64,000 nt of DNA from Microvirga guangxiensis (GCF_900102135.1 NZ_FMVJ01000003.1:550792-614791); one strand, 5' to 3'. Shown: positions 48,594 to 60,346, counted from the first letter of the stretch. Translations and numbers: made by a program. Notes: generated by a model from the letters alone, not told the origin.

Positions 48594-49529
48594 CTAGAAA
48601 GCCGTCTCGATCCCGTCGGCGATGGCGCGGAAGCGTGGGAGGTTCTGGTCCCGCTGCTCCTCGCGGGTCAGGCCGACCATCCGCACGTAGCGGTTCCCAT
48701 CGAAGCGGATCGACTGCATCACCACGATAGGCTGGCCCGATTCGGCCTCCACGGCCTTGGCCACGATCTCGTGCCAGTCCTGGCCCTTCAGGCGGAAGGA
48801 CTCGGAGCGTTCGATCCGGATATTCTTGAGCACCTGATTGGCGTAGAGCGCGGCCTGCGCGAATTGCTTGCGCCGCTCCCCGGGAGGCGGCGGGGGCTGA
48901 AGGGAAGATGCCAGGATCATCATCGGCTGTTCCATGGCCTTGACCGCGTCCTTCGGCCCATCCGTGAACAGCACGGAATTGCCCGCCATCACCCGCACGG
49001 GCCTGAAGCCGGCCTTCTCGCCGATCTGGAAGGGCAAGGCCGAGAGCTGCTCTTCGAGGGAGACGTTCTGGCGCACGGCCACGCTCTTCAGGGCGTCGCG
49101 GATCTGCGCGTCGCTGTAGCCGTCCTGGCCGCCCTGCACCTGCGCCACCACGAGGCCGGTCATGGTCTCGTCCTTGACCAGAAGGAGCCACTTGCGCCCC
49201 ATCTCCTTCGTCATCGTTGTGCTGACGAGGATGCCCGTCTTGGAGCCGAGCTTCACATTCTCCCGTGACTTCATCTCCAGACCCTGCTTCCTCAGCACCT
49301 CCTTGGTGAGGCCGGAGGAGAGCTGCTTGAAGGCCTCGGCGGGCATCTCCGCGAAGGTGATCGCGGCAGCGCGCTCCTCGCTTTCGAAGCCGCTGAAGCG
49401 CTTGGACAGGGTCATTTCCTGCGGGGGTACCAGGCCAAGGCGCGAGGCCGGCGGAAAGACCGGCTCGGCGGCAAAGGCCGCCTGGACGGATAGAACCAAG
49501 CCGAATGCTGCAGCGGAAAGAGCTTTCAT
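48594..49529 (-). CDS. Hypothetical exported protein
   Basis: A 311-residue protein; start at ATG 49529 (MKALSAAAFGLVLSVQAAFA) with AAGGGG upstream. A signal peptide ends near residue 21. No named family is recognised. A pattern of alternating helices and strands (GLVPPQEMTLSKRFSGFES, LLLVKDETMTGLVVAQVQ) suggests a compact periplasmic domain. It stands alone beside alkB on the same strand. Confidence 0.7.
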   Translation of the reverse strand: MKALSAAAFGLVLSVQAAFAAEPVFPPASRLGLVPPQEMTLSKRFSGFESEERAAAITFAEMPAEAFKQLSSGLTKEVLRKQGLEMKSRENVKLGSKTGILVSTTMTKEMGRKWLLLVKDETMTGLVVAQVQGGQDGYSDAQIRDALKSVAVRQNVSLEEQLSALPFQIGEKAGFRPVRVMAGNSVLFTDGPKDAVKAMEQPMMILASSLQPPPPPGERRKQFAQAALYANQVLKNIRIERSESFRLKGQDWHEIVAKAVEAESGQPIVVMQSIRFDGNRYVRMVGLTREEQRDQNLPRFRAIADGIETAF

Positions 49530-49563
49530 GGATGCCCCTTGAGCGTTTTCATCGTCATCAAGG

Positions 49564-50184
49564 CTAAAGCGGCTTCTCCACCTTGCGCAAGGTGAGATTG
49601 AGCCGCCCTGCATGCGACAGCAGGTCCGAGGAGTGGGGGATCAGCCGGTCGATGCCGTGATGGATCAGGCGGGCAGGGCCCCCGAACACGATCGCGTCGC
49701 CGGATTTGAGCCTGACGGAGCGGGTGGGGTTCTTCCGCTCCAGCCCGCCGTAGCGAAACAGGGCCGTATCGCCCAGGGAGAGAGAGACGACGGGCGCGTC
49801 GAACTCCGCCTCATCCTTGTCCTGATGCAGGCCCATGCGGGCCTTAAGATCATAGTAATTGATCAGGCAGGCATCGGGCGGATGCGGATAGCCGCTCAGC
49901 TCTTTCCATGCCTGCAACGCCTGGGCCGGCATGGCAGGCCAAGGCCTGCCCGTCTCCGGGTGAGTCGGCTGGTAGCGGTAGCCGTCGGTATCGGAGACCC
50001 ATCCGAGCCGCCCGCAATTCGTCATGCGTACGGAGAAGGGTTTTCCCGTGCGCGGCATGCGCGGCGTGAAGAGGGGCGCAGCCTTCGTGATCTCGCGCAC
50101 CGATTGCAGCAGCTGCTCCTGCGCGGGGCGGTCCAGGTAATCCGGGTAATAGGTCAGGCCGGGGGCGAGGGTGATGGCAGTCAT
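49564..50184 (-). CDS. alkB: AlkB-family 2-oxoglutarate/Fe(II) dioxygenase
   Basis: A 206-residue demethylase that removes methyl groups from N1-adenine and N3-cytosine in DNA or RNA. Iron ligands are in MGLHQDKDE (HxD) and the later HHGIDRL His; the 2-oxoglutarate-binding Arg is in RLNLTLRKV. TYYPDYL and NYYDLKARMG are also typical. It is not next to ada. A palindromic repeat follows its start on the upstream side. Confidence 0.88.
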   Translation of the reverse strand: MTAITLAPGLTYYPDYLDRPAQEQLLQSVREITKAAPLFTPRMPRTGKPFSVRMTNCGRLGWVSDTDGYRYQPTHPETGRPWPAMPAQALQAWKELSGYPHPPDACLINYYDLKARMGLHQDKDEAEFDAPVVSLSLGDTALFRYGGLERKNPTRSVRLKSGDAIVFGGPARLIHHGIDRLIPHSSDLLSHAGRLNLTLRKVEKPL

Positions 50185-50202
50185 GAAAAGCGCTACCTCA
50201 TC

Positions 50203-50308
50203 CCCTCCCCCTTGTGGGGAGGGCTAGGGTGGGGGTGTGAGCGCTGAACCAGACCAGCTTAACGCCGACACCCCGCCTCCATCTCCTCCCCGCAAGGGGG
50301 AGGAGGGT
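50203..50308. repeat. Inverted-repeat element of the CCCTCCCCC type
   Basis: CCCTCCCCCTTGTGGGGAGGG then GGGTGGGGGTG at the left answers CACCCCGCC and CTCCCCGCAAGGGGGAGGAGG at the right. It is a shorter form (about 105 bp) of the composites near 61.8 and 63.4 kb. Confidence 0.75.
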
Positions 50309-50323
50309 TCATGTCGTGCTGGG

Positions 50324-50944
50324 TTACCCCTCCAGCACCTTCTTGTCGGCGACCGTGGTGTCGGCGTTGAGCTTGTAGACCAGCGGGATGCCGGTCGCGA
50401 GCTCGAGTCCGGGAATCGTCTCCGAGGTCAGGCCGTCGAGCACCATCACGAGGGCGCGAAGCGAATTGCCGTGAGCGGCCACGAGCACGCGCTCGCCGCG
50501 CATGACGCGGGGCAGGATCTCGCGGATGTAATAGGGCAGCACGCGGGCCACCGTATCCTTCAGGCTCTCGCCACCGGGAGGAGGAACGTCATACGACCGA
50601 CGCCAGATATGCACCTGCTCCTCGCCCCAGCGGGTGCGGGCGTCGTCCTTGTTGAGGCCGGACAGATCGCCGTAATCGCGCTCGTTGAGAGCCTGATCGG
50701 CGATGGTCTTCAGGTCCGGCTGGCCGATCTCTTCCAGGATCAGCTTGCAGGTGCGCTGGGCGCGGGAGAGGTCCGAGGTGTAGGCCACGTCGAACTGCAC
50801 GCCCATCTCCTTCAGGCGGCGGCCCGCATTGCGCGCCTCCTCGATGCCGAGATCGGTCAGGCCCGGATCCTTCCAGCCGGTGAACAGGTTTTTCAGGTTC
50901 CACTCGCTCTGGCCGTGGCGGGCAAGCACAAGAAGGCGATCCAT
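50324..50944 (-). CDS. gpmA: 2,3-bisphosphoglycerate-dependent phosphoglycerate mutase
   Basis: A 206-residue glycolytic enzyme. The phospho-accepting His is in [27 protein letters not shown], the [16 protein letters not shown] segment and [12 protein letters not shown] are family marks. Length is shorter than E. coli GpmA (250), as is usual in alphaproteobacteria. Start ATG 50944 follows GGAGACG. It comes directly after dapB. Confidence 0.95.
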   Translation of the reverse strand: MDRLLVLARHGQSEWNLKNLFTGWKDPGLTDLGIEEARNAGRRLKEMGVQFDVAYTSDLSRAQRTCKLILEEIGQPDLKTIADQALNERDYGDLSGLNKDDARTRWGEEQVHIWRRSYDVPPPGGESLKDTVARVLPYYIREILPRVMRGERVLVAAHGNSLRALVMVLDGLTSETIPGLELATGIPLVYKLNADTTVADKKVLEG

Positions 50945-50968
50945 GTCTTTAGCGTCTCCGTGATCGTT

Positions 50969-51784
50969 CTAGAGGTCGTTGAGGCCGAGCACGTCGGCCA
51001 TGGTGTAGTAACCGGGTTTCTTGTCGAAGCCCCAGAGCGCCGCTCTCACCGCGCCGCGCGCGAAGATGCTGCGGTCCTCGGCGCGGTGGCCCAGTTCGAG
51101 GCGCTCGCCCTGTCCGGCGAAGATCACCGAATGCTCGCCGACCACCGAGCCGCCGCGCAGGGTCGCAAAGCCGATATCGCCGGGACTGCGCGCGCCGGTA
51201 TGCCCGTCGCGGCTGCGTACGGAACGCTCTTTCAGAGAAATCTCGCGCCCTTCCGCAGCGGCCTCGCCGAGCAGCAGCGCGGTGCCGGAGGGCGCATCCA
51301 CCTTCATGCGGTGATGCATTTCGAGAATCTCGATGTCGAAATCCTCGTCCAGGGTCGCCGCCACCTTGCGCACGAGGCCCGCGAGCAGGTTCACGCCGAG
51401 CGACATGTTGCCGGATTGAACGATGCGCGCATGGCGCGCCGCCGCTTCCAGCTTGGCGAAGTCGTCGTCCTGCAGCCCCGTCGTGCCGATCACGTGCACG
51501 ATGCGGGCCTGAGCCGAAAGGGCCGCAAAGGCCACCGTCGCGGCAGGGGAGGTGAAGTCGAGGACGCCGTCGGCCTGGGCGAAAACGGGCAAGGGATCAT
51601 CCGTCACGCTCACGCCGAGCGGGGAGAGACCCGCGAGAATGCCCGCATCCTGGCCGAGCACCGCCGAGCCCTCGCGCTCGATGGCGCCCACGAGGCGGCA
51701 GCCGCCGCTTTCCGCGACGGCTTTGATGAGCATGCGCCCCATGCGTCCGGCCGCACCGACCACGACAAGTCGCATTTCGCTCAT
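50969..51784 (-). CDS. dapB: 4-hydroxy-tetrahydrodipicolinate reductase
   Basis: A 271-residue lysine and diaminopimelate pathway enzyme. The NAD(P)-binding [10 protein letters not shown] near the start, and the catalytic [19 protein letters not shown], are intact. The start follows AGGAGATC. A 24-base gap separates it from gpmA, so the two are probably co-transcribed. Confidence 0.96.
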   Translation of the reverse strand: MSEMRLVVVGAAGRMGRMLIKAVAESGGCRLVGAIEREGSAVLGQDAGILAGLSPLGVSVTDDPLPVFAQADGVLDFTSPAATVAFAALSAQARIVHVIGTTGLQDDDFAKLEAAARHARIVQSGNMSLGVNLLAGLVRKVAATLDEDFDIEILEMHHRMKVDAPSGTALLLGEAAAEGREISLKERSVRSRDGHTGARSPGDIGFATLRGGSVVGEHSVIFAGQGERLELGHRAEDRSIFARGAVRAALWGFDKKPGYYTMADVLGLNDL

Positions 51785-51891
51785 GCTCGATCTCCTGTTG
51801 TTCCAGGCGCTGGGTATAGCGGCTCAGGGGGTGACTGAGAAGCGCAGCCTGTCAACGCGTCATGGCCGGTCTTGTCCCGGTACGACGAGAC

Positions 51892-52197
51892 TCAGCCCGG
51901 CTGCGGGCCCTCGTAGCCTTCGATGATGATGATGTCGGCCAGCGCATGGCCGTCCCGCTCGGCTTTGGCCGCCTGGTATTCGGGCGAGTCCCAGCAGGCG
52001 GTGGCGGCCTCATAGGAGGGGAACTCGATGACCACGTTGCGCGCCCGCGCTTCGCCTTCCGCCACGCGATACTGCCCGCCGCGCACCAGAAACTTCGCGC
52101 CGAACTTGGAAAACGCAGCCGCATTGGCCTTCACGTAGTTCTGGTAGGCATCCGGATTCGAGACGTCGACCCGGCCGATCCAATAAGCCTTCGCCAT
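51892..52197 (-). CDS. DUF1330 family protein, copy 2
   Basis: A 101-residue small dimeric alpha/beta-barrel type protein of the DUF1330 family (AKAYWIGRVDVSNPDAYQNY, RNVVIEFPSYEAATACWDSPEY). It overlaps the upstream paralogue by a TAATG junction. The two copies share the GEARARNVVIEF core and clearly come from duplication. Function unknown. Confidence 0.88.
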   Translation of the reverse strand: MAKAYWIGRVDVSNPDAYQNYVKANAAAFSKFGAKFLVRGGQYRVAEGEARARNVVIEFPSYEAATACWDSPEYQAAKAERDGHALADIIIIEGYEGPQPG

Positions 52198-52487
52198 TAT
52201 TCCGCTCCTTCGACCAGCACGAATTCCGCCTCGCAGGCTCCGTCGCGCTTGGCCTTGGCGGCCTGATATTCGGGGGAGTTGTAATAGGTGCGGGCCTGCT
52301 CGACGGAGTCGAACTCGATCACCACATTGCGGGCGCGGGCTTCGCCTTCCAGGGCCTCATAGGCACCGCCGCGCACCAGCGGTCGTCCGCCATATTGCTT
52401 GATCGCCGCCGTCGCGCCCTTGGCATATTCCGCATAGGCTTCGGGGTTCGTGACGGTGACGCGGGCGATGACATAGCCTTTGGGCAT
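52197..52487 (-). CDS. DUF1330 family protein, copy 1
   Basis: A 96-residue DUF1330 protein; start at ATG 52487 (MPKGYVIARVTVTNPEAYAE), with AGAGGAG before it. The longer open frame upstream is a shadow. It shares GEARARNVVIEF and SPEYQAAKA with its downstream paralogue. The two are probably translated together. Confidence 0.88.
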   Translation of the reverse strand: MPKGYVIARVTVTNPEAYAEYAKGATAAIKQYGGRPLVRGGAYEALEGEARARNVVIEFDSVEQARTYYNSPEYQAAKAKRDGACEAEFVLVEGAE

Positions 52488-52546
52488 GAAGGGCTCCTCT
52501 CGAAATGGGTGTGCAGCGAACCCCGGTGGGCGCGATGCGTCAAGCT

Positions 52547-53566
52547 CTACGTTGGCTGCGGAGCGGATTTGAGCGGCACGCCATCCTTGAAGGTGGTGAT
52601 GCCGTCGGTGGCAAGGCCGAAGACTGCTCCGTCGCTGCCGTATGCAGGCTCGATGGACCTCAACGCCTTGGGGTCGGGAAGCGTGAAGCGCTTTATCTTC
52701 AGGCTCTGTGAGCCGAACATCAGGCAGAAACCCGCGGTGTCGTCGGTGGCGTAACGGACAGGATGAAAGTACGGCTCGATGAGGCGGAAGCTCTTCGGGT
52801 CCGCCTTTGGAACGGGCGTGTAGGGGCCCCACAGGCAGAACACGTGGTTCCTGTCTTTGAAAAACGACCCGCCGATATGCTCGACTGAATCCCTGTCGAT
52901 CTCGGACATGATCGCCGCGCCGCGAAAGAAATGGTCCTTGTCCCGGCCCGTGTCGTCCGTGAGGGCCTCGAAGCTCGCTGGATCGCAGGGAACGCGACGA
53001 CGCGTTTCGAGGCGGCATCCCTCGTCCGTGAGCACCATCGCCGTCTCCTCCTCTTCGCCGGGAGGAAATTCGGCGGGCACATAGGCTTGCCTCACCTGCT
53101 CGATCCAGTCGCTCTCACTGCCTTCGATCGGCACGCGCGTGATGGAGAGCACTTTCTTGAGTTTCGCCGGATTGGCGGCCAGAGGCTCTTCCTGAGTCAT
53201 GAAGCCGCCCGTCAGGCTCTCGAAGATGAAGCGCTGATGATCGTCCGTTGCCAGAGCAAGCCATGGAAGCGGATGCTTCAGAAGCCTGAAGGATGCCGCA
53301 TCCGTTTTCACGAGTTTCGCGCCATAGGCATAAACGGCCTTGCTGTCCTTGTAGAGAAGACCGGGCAGCACGCAGCTCAATGTGCCGGGATCGGCTTCGA
53401 ACCGCGACGTGCCCCACAAGGCGTGGTCCCTGTCCACGGCGACAGGGCCTTTGGCTCCGATCGTGCGGAAGGATGCGGCGTCAACCTGTCGGGCCGGACC
53501 GGTGAAGGCGAAGAAGACATTCTGGTTCGAGACGAGATAACGGCTGCTCAAGACGATCTCACGCAT
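52547..53566 (-). CDS. DKNYY-repeat-like protein
   Basis: A 339-residue protein with several units in which a strand like YKDSKAVYAYGAKLVK or FKDRNHVFCLWG is followed by DxxSFRLIE or DAASFRLLK. This is the pattern of the DKNYY family. No signal peptide is seen at the N-terminus as read, so it may be cytoplasmic, or the start may be wrong. Function unknown. Confidence 0.7.
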   Translation of the reverse strand: MREIVLSSRYLVSNQNVFFAFTGPARQVDAASFRTIGAKGPVAVDRDHALWGTSRFEADPGTLSCVLPGLLYKDSKAVYAYGAKLVKTDAASFRLLKHPLPWLALATDDHQRFIFESLTGGFMTQEEPLAANPAKLKKVLSITRVPIEGSESDWIEQVRQAYVPAEFPPGEEEETAMVLTDEGCRLETRRRVPCDPASFEALTDDTGRDKDHFFRGAAIMSEIDRDSVEHIGGSFFKDRNHVFCLWGPYTPVPKADPKSFRLIEPYFHPVRYATDDTAGFCLMFGSQSLKIKRFTLPDPKALRSIEPAYGSDGAVFGLATDGITTFKDGVPLKSAPQPT

Positions 53567-53635
53567 GGAATGGACGCGAACTTGTAACCCAGTCTCGAAC
53601 GGTTGGAAACGAGGCTTGGCCGTTTCAGGCCGCAG

Positions 53636-53669
53636 CGCTTTCCTGCGCGATGCATTGCGCAGGAAAGCG
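53636..53669. repeat. 13-bp perfect inverted repeat
   Basis: CGCTTTCCTGCGC and its exact complement flank GATGCATT, 21 bases before the bla stop side. Possible terminator of the beta-lactamase gene although no T run follows. Confidence 0.5.
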
Positions 53670-53689
53670 GAATTATCCGCCGGGGCGGA

Positions 53690-54487
53690 TTACGGCTCCA
53701 GGATGGCGGGCAGGTCGGCCAGGAGGCCGTCGCGGGCGCGGAAGCTCGCCACGCCTTTTTCCTTCTTTTCGTCTCGGATCAGGCGAACGAAGAGTATCTT
53801 CCTCTCGCCCTTCTGCGCCCAGCCGACAAACCATCCGAACTGCCGGTTGCGGTCGAAGGCGCCGTCTCGTGTCGGTTGGAAGCCGGTGCCGGTCTTGCCA
53901 TAGGCCGTCCAGCCGTCGGGGAGGGGAAAGGCCGGCATGATCGTGAGCGTCATGTCCTGGGCTCGGGCTGAGACCGGCAGCTCGCGCTTGAGAAGCTTGC
54001 TCAGGAAGTCGATCTGCTCGAGGGGCGAGATCTGGAGCGACGATGCACTCAGCCATGAACGGGTAAGACCGTTGTTCTTCCCCTTGTCGCCGCTGACATC
54101 GTGGTTGCCGTAATCGAAGGCATCGACATAGCGTTTGAAGCGCTCTTGTCCCAAGTGGCCCGTCAGGACGAGCGAATACCAGAGCACGGAGTCCTTCAGC
54201 CATGTCCGAGGCGTCGTGGTCTTTTTCCAGGCCTCGTTCCAAGTCTTGTATTCAGGCTTGTAGGGCCATGCAGGCTCATCCTCGCCGGTGAAGATGCCCG
54301 CATCATAGCCCATGAGGCTCAAAGGAACCTTGAAGGTGGAAGCAGGATTCAGGCGGCGCTTGCAATTGCCTTCCTGCTTCAGAACACGTCCCGTCTCGAA
54401 TTCGGTGACCAACGTGCAAGTATCGGCCAGGGCCTGTCCGCCGGCGAAGAGAAACTCGCACAGCAGAACAAGTCGCAAGACACGCAT
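53690..54487 (-). CDS. Class D (OXA-type) beta-lactamase
   Basis: A 265-residue secreted serine beta-lactamase with a signal peptide ending near 21 (QALA). All class D motifs are visible: STFK (50-53, nucleophile Ser 50 and carboxylatable Lys 53), the SxV motif as SVL (100-102), YGN (126-128), Trp 145 in WLSASSLQIS, and KTG (198-200). A Leu replaces the usual Val in SxV. The start ATG follows TAGGAG. It has no regulator or mobile element beside it, so it looks like a resident chromosomal enzyme. Confidence 0.9.
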   Translation of the reverse strand: MRVLRLVLLCEFLFAGGQALADTCTLVTEFETGRVLKQEGNCKRRLNPASTFKVPLSLMGYDAGIFTGEDEPAWPYKPEYKTWNEAWKKTTTPRTWLKDSVLWYSLVLTGHLGQERFKRYVDAFDYGNHDVSGDKGKNNGLTRSWLSASSLQISPLEQIDFLSKLLKRELPVSARAQDMTLTIMPAFPLPDGWTAYGKTGTGFQPTRDGAFDRNRQFGWFVGWAQKGERKILFVRLIRDEKKEKGVASFRARDGLLADLPAILEP

Positions 54488-54509
54488 GGAGAACTCCTAG
54501 AGGAGGGAA

Positions 54510-55244
54510 TCAGGCCTTGGCGATCTCGTCGACGATGGCCTCTGCCACTGCGCGCGGATCGTCAGCCTTCACGATGGGACGCGCGACGACGAGGTGATTG
54601 GCGCCCAGGCGAATGCCTTCGGCCGGCGTGACGATGCGCTTCTGATCGCCCGCATCCGCGCCTGCGGGACGGATGCCCGGCGTCACGATGAGACGGTTGC
54701 GGCCGACGATGGTGCGCACGGCTTGCGCCTCCGTCGCCGCGCAGACGATGCCGTCGATGCCGATGTCGCGCGCCTGCTCCGCGCGCTTGGCGACGAGCTC
54801 CGCCGCTGCAACGGGCGCGTAACCTGCATCGATGAGATCGTTGTCATCGTAGGAAGTGAGGACGGTGACCGCGAGGATCTTCAAATCCGATCCGGCTTTT
54901 CCGGCAACGGCGGCGCGCATGGTCTGCGGATAGGCGTGAACGGTGAGAAAGGTCACGCCCATGCGCGCGATGGAGCGCACGCCCTCTTCCACCGTGTTGC
55001 CGATGTCGTGGAGCTTGAGATCGAGAAAGACCTTCTTGCCCTGGCCGATCAGCTCGCGCGCGAATTCGAAGCCGCCCGCATAGGCCAGCTGATAACCGAT
55101 CTTGTAGAAGGTGCCGGCATCGCCGATGCGCGATACGATGGAGCGCGCTTCATCGACGGTTGGAACGTCGAGGCCGATGATGAGCCTGTCGCGAATGTCT
55201 CCTCCTGAAACGGGCTTCGGAGAGGAAGACGAAGGCTGGCTCAT
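54510..55244 (-). CDS. pyrF: Orotidine 5'-phosphate decarboxylase
   Basis: A 244-residue enzyme making UMP. Start at ATG 55244, overlapping the pmtA stop by four bases; the open frame continues far upstream only as a shadow. The catalytic [11 protein letters not shown] and the phosphate-binding [16 protein letters not shown] are intact, and LIIGLDVPT begins the barrel. A short Ser/Pro-rich N-terminal extension of about 17 residues precedes the barrel. Confidence 0.95.
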   Translation of the reverse strand: MSQPSSSSPKPVSGGDIRDRLIIGLDVPTVDEARSIVSRIGDAGTFYKIGYQLAYAGGFEFARELIGQGKKVFLDLKLHDIGNTVEEGVRSIARMGVTFLTVHAYPQTMRAAVAGKAGSDLKILAVTVLTSYDDNDLIDAGYAPVAAAELVAKRAEQARDIGIDGIVCAATEAQAVRTIVGRNRLIVTPGIRPAGADAGDQKRIVTPAEGIRLGANHLVVARPIVKADDPRAVAEAIVDEIAKA

Positions 55245-55864
55245 GGATTCTTGGCCTTGTTGTAAACCCAGACGCGGGCAGGGGGGAGATTGCGCCAGAT
55301 GCGGTTGGACGCTTTGGCTCTGTAATCTTTCGAGCGAGCCGGAATCGGCGGCACGACGGCGTAGGTGAACTGGACGAAGGGCGCGTTCGGATGCATCAGC
55401 TCCTGCGCCGTCTCCAGCAGATCCAGGCGATGGTCCATGGGCTTGGTGAAGAGCGGCAGGCTCGACACGGTGGCGGCCGCCGGTTCCTTCAGGATGCCGG
55501 ACAGGGTTTCCTTGAGATCGTAGGCATCGCCCTGAACGATCGTCGCCTTCGGGAAGCGGCGCTTCAGGAGCTGGCAGAATTCGGGGTTGAACTCCACAAG
55601 GATCAGCCGCTCCTGCTCGACCCCGCGCCGGATCAGCGCGTCGGTCACCGGGCCAGTGCCGGGACCCAGCTCGACGATGGGCCCCGGAATGCGGGGATCG
55701 ACATAGGACGCCATGGTCCGCGCCAGAACCTTGCCCGAAGGGGTCACGGCGCCGATGGTCAGAGGGCGTTCGAGCCAGGAGCGGAGGAACCGCGCCTCGT
55801 CCTGAAAGCGATCTTTCTTGACAGGGAGTTTCCGGGTCGTGGGCCGTTGGAACGACTGAAGCAC
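55241..55864 (-). CDS. PmtA-like phospholipid N-methyltransferase
   Basis: A 207-residue class I methyltransferase. The SAM motif [18 protein letters not shown] and the SSLPLF segment match the rhizobial-type PmtA family, which methylates phosphatidylethanolamine. The N-terminus ([24 protein letters not shown]) is also like that group. rRNA adenine dimethylases share the fold, but likeness is greater to PmtA. It is translationally coupled to pyrF. Confidence 0.8.
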   Translation of the reverse strand: MLQSFQRPTTRKLPVKKDRFQDEARFLRSWLERPLTIGAVTPSGKVLARTMASYVDPRIPGPIVELGPGTGPVTDALIRRGVEQERLILVEFNPEFCQLLKRRFPKATIVQGDAYDLKETLSGILKEPAAATVSSLPLFTKPMDHRLDLLETAQELMHPNAPFVQFTYAVVPPIPARSKDYRAKASNRIWRNLPPARVWVYNKAKNP

Positions 55865-55930
55865 TGGGAAGATCCCTCAAGCGGGCGGATCACAAAGGCT
55901 GTTTAGAACTCAATGGAAACGACCGTCAAG

Positions 55931-57073
55931 TTAACTTGATCCGCCGAGGCCATCGAGAAATTCCCGGAAACGCGAGAAGAAGCCCGAGCTTTCAGGATGG
56001 TTTTCCTTGGAGCACTCCTTGTCGAACTCTTCCAGAAGCTCGCGCTGGCGCTTGGTGAGCTTCTGCGGGGTTTCCACAACAACCTGGATATAGAGGTCGC
56101 CCACGTCGCGGGAGCGCAGCACCGGCATGCCTTTGCCCCTGAGGCGGAACTGCTTGCCGGTCTGGGTTCCCTCGGGAACCTTCACCAGCGCCTCGGTGCC
56201 GCCTAGGGTCGGCACGTTGAACTCGCCGCCGATGGCGGCCGTCACCATCGAGATCGGCACGCGGCAGAACAGGTCGGCCCCGTCGCGCTGGAAGAACGGA
56301 TGGGGTTTCAGGGACAGGAAGATGTAGAGATCGCCCGGAGGCCCGCCGCGCAGGCCCGCTTCGCCCTCGCCCGCAAGGCGAATGCGCGTCCCGTCCTCGA
56401 CGCCCGCCGGAATGTTGACGGAGAGCGTGCGCTCGCGGGTGACGCGGCCCGCGCCGCCGCAGGAGGCGCAGGGATCGTCGATCACCTCGCCGCGCCCATG
56501 GCAGTTCGGGCAGGTGCGCTCGATGGAGAAGAAGCCCTGGGTGGCGCGTACACGTCCGGCGCCCGCGCAGGTAGGGCAGGTCTTCGGCTTCGAACCGGGC
56601 TTGGCGCCGGAGCCGGAGCAGCCTTCGCAGGTGATGGAGGTGGGGATTTTCAGTTCGGCGGTCTTGCCGTGGAAGGCCTCGTCGAGGCTGATCTCGAGAT
56701 TGTAGCGCATGTCCGCGCCGCGCTCGCGCCCGCTCGATGAGCGCCCGCGTCCGCGCCCGCCCGCATCGCCGAAGAAATTCTCGAAGATGTCCGACATGAA
56801 GTCGGAGAAATCGCCGTTGAAGCCGGGCCCGCCCGGTCCGCCGCCATTGGCGAAGGCCGCATGGCCGTAGCGGTCGTAGGCCGCGCGCTTCTGACCGTCG
56901 GAGAGGGTCTGGTAGGCCTCGTTGATTTCCTTGAACTTGACTTCCGCCTCGTGATCGCCCGGGTTGCGGTCCGGATGATACTGCATCGCGAGCTTGCGGA
57001 AAGCGGATTTCATCTCCGCCTCAGACGCGGTCTTCGCGACGCCGAGAACCTCGTAGTAATCGCGCTTGGACAT
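55931..57073 (-). CDS. dnaJ: Chaperone protein DnaJ
   Basis: A 380-residue co-chaperone of DnaK. J-domain with the HPD motif ([20 protein letters not shown]), a Gly/Phe region, four CxxCxGxG-type zinc repeats ([32 protein letters not shown]), and the C-terminal substrate-binding part. Length is standard. It follows dnaK after about 175 bases, which contain a hairpin. Confidence 0.97.
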   Translation of the reverse strand: MSKRDYYEVLGVAKTASEAEMKSAFRKLAMQYHPDRNPGDHEAEVKFKEINEAYQTLSDGQKRAAYDRYGHAAFANGGGPGGPGFNGDFSDFMSDIFENFFGDAGGRGRGRSSSGRERGADMRYNLEISLDEAFHGKTAELKIPTSITCEGCSGSGAKPGSKPKTCPTCAGAGRVRATQGFFSIERTCPNCHGRGEVIDDPCASCGGAGRVTRERTLSVNIPAGVEDGTRIRLAGEGEAGLRGGPPGDLYIFLSLKPHPFFQRDGADLFCRVPISMVTAAIGGEFNVPTLGGTEALVKVPEGTQTGKQFRLRGKGMPVLRSRDVGDLYIQVVVETPQKLTKRQRELLEEFDKECSKENHPESSGFFSRFREFLDGLGGSS

Positions 57074-57197
57074 GTCAGGCGCCCCTCGGAGCGACGATGC
57101 GCTCCGTCATGCTGCCGATCGGACCCTGGCGCTTGGATGCATCATGTTGAACGGTCGATGGATCGGTCATTGTTGTTTCAAACCATTTCACGAAAAC

Positions 57198-57223
57198 GGC
57201 ACCCGGCCATGAAACCGGGTGCC
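57198..57223 (-). terminator. Stem-loop between dnaK and dnaJ
   Basis: GGCACCCGG and CCGGGTGCC pair around an 8-base loop, 27 bases after the dnaK stop. It may partly end transcription and so set the dnaK to dnaJ ratio. Confidence 0.6.
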
Positions 57224-57249
57224 GAATTCGTCAGAGAATGCGCATATTT

Positions 57250-59169
<1,920 letters not shown>

Positions 59170-59284
59170 GGCGGGATCCCTCACTTTCAAGCAGACCGCC
59201 GCACCCCGAAGCGGCGCGGCCCATGGCTGATACGTTGATGACTAAAACAGGCTCACCCCAGCCCGGGGCTCCCTGTTGGCGCTG

Positions 59285-59313
59285 ATATAAGAAGGGGTTT
59301 GAAGCGCTGCAAG
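59285..59313 (-). promoter_or_regulatory. Putative dnaK promoter
   Basis: On the minus strand CTTGCA and TTATAT are separated by 17 bases, about 115 bases before the dnaK start. The pair suits a vegetative promoter; the CTTG element also suits the alphaproteobacterial RpoH (heat-shock) type. Which sigma factor is used is not shown. Confidence 0.5.
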
Positions 59314-59409
59314 ACGATCTTGGAAGCTAGTTGGCTTCAATTCATGGGAGTGGGACCCTGTTGCAGCTATACAATAGGGGGGAAAGACAGGGCTGGGTTG
59401 CGATTTGGG

Positions 59410-59664
59410 TCAGCCGCAGCCTGGCCCGGGCCCGCCAAGCCCGATGATGGGAAGCAGCTGGTCGCCTTTGAAGCGATCGGCCAGCTCCCGTTCCCGCGCT
59501 TCGATCTGCTCAGCCGTGGGCGAGCAGTCCTCGCATTCCTTGAACCTGAACGGAACCGTCTCTGGAACTTCCGATGGCTCGGGGGCGGCCTCGCGGCCAA
59601 AAAGGCAACTCAAGGGCGGCCAGGACGAAAGATCGTGCCAGAGCTTCTGGGTAGGCTTTCCCAT
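59410..59664 (-). CDS. Small hypothetical protein
   Basis: An 84-residue protein with a strong AGGAGG ribosome-binding site ahead of ATG 59664 (MGKPTQKLWHDLSSWPPLSC). A CxxC pair (KECEDC) is at about 44-47 and a Gly-rich end (GLGGPGPGCG) closes it. I do not recognise a family. The ribosome-binding site is the main reason to accept it. Confidence 0.55.
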   Translation of the reverse strand: MGKPTQKLWHDLSSWPPLSCLFGREAAPEPSEVPETVPFRFKECEDCSPTAEQIEARERELADRFKGDQLLPIIGLGGPGPGCG

Positions 59665-59872
59665 GACAACCTCCTCTCATCCGAGAGAACGTTCTTGTGC
59701 ATGAGGATAACACGAACCGCCGGAATGTACGATGGCTCTATGCGGCCTCGCTCCGGCCATCGACCGGGCTGAGCGTCCGAGCCCAAACCGTGTTCCGGAG
59801 CCGTGCTTATGCTATAATGAGGGTTCTCATGTGACCTGTGTTGGGGGCGAGGAACACCAGAGGAGGAGTTCC

Positions 59873-60346
59873 ATGAAAGCGCTTCTGCTCTCTGTCGCAT
59901 TGGTCGCGTTTTCCGGGGCTGCCTGGGCCCAGGACACCCAGCAGCTCCAGGAGCCTGTCGTCGTTCAATCCGAAAAGCTGTCCTGGACGCCCAACCGCTC
60001 CCTGCCCAAGGGGGTGGTGAGCACAAGCCTGCTCGGCGAGTCCAACAAGCCGGGAATCTATGTGCGCCGGCACAAATTCCCGGCCAATTACCGCATCCCG
60101 CCGCATACTCATCCGGACATGGAGATGGTGACCGTCATCAGCGGAAGCCTCGGGGTGGCCAAGGGAGAGAAGTACAGCATGGAGCCGGCTGCCATGCTGA
60201 CGGCGGGGGGCTTCTTCGCCATGCCGGCAAAGACCACGCACGTGGTCTGGACGGGGCCTGAGGAAACCGTCATCGAAGTGCACAGCACCTCTCCGACCAA
60301 TATCGATTACGCCAATCCCGCCGACGATCCGCGCAAGGCACAGTGA
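59873..60346 (+). CDS. Exported cupin-domain protein
   Basis: A 157-residue periplasmic cupin; start ATG 59873 after AGAGGAGGAG. Signal peptide ends near residue 19 (GAAWA/Q). The cupin motif 1 PPHTHPDMEMVTVISG and motif 2 (PAKTTHVVWTG) supply the metal ligands. The reaction is unknown; many such proteins are metal-binding sensors or small dioxygenases. Confidence 0.85.
   Translation: MKALLLSVALVAFSGAAWAQDTQQLQEPVVVQSEKLSWTPNRSLPKGVVSTSLLGESNKPGIYVRRHKFPANYRIPPHTHPDMEMVTVISGSLGVAKGEKYSMEPAAMLTAGGFFAMPAKTTHVVWTGPEETVIEVHSTSPTNIDYANPADDPRKAQ

Noticed and set aside
52197..53018. 273-residue extension of the DUF1330 copy 1 gene
   Set aside because: The extra part is a shadow of the DKNYY-type gene. 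ATG 52487 with AGAGGAG upstream gives the normal family length.
54510..55880. 456-residue protein extending pyrF upstream
   Set aside because: The extra N-terminal part is low-complexity Arg/Pro sequence read out of frame through pmtA. The true pyrF start at 55244 overlaps the pmtA stop.
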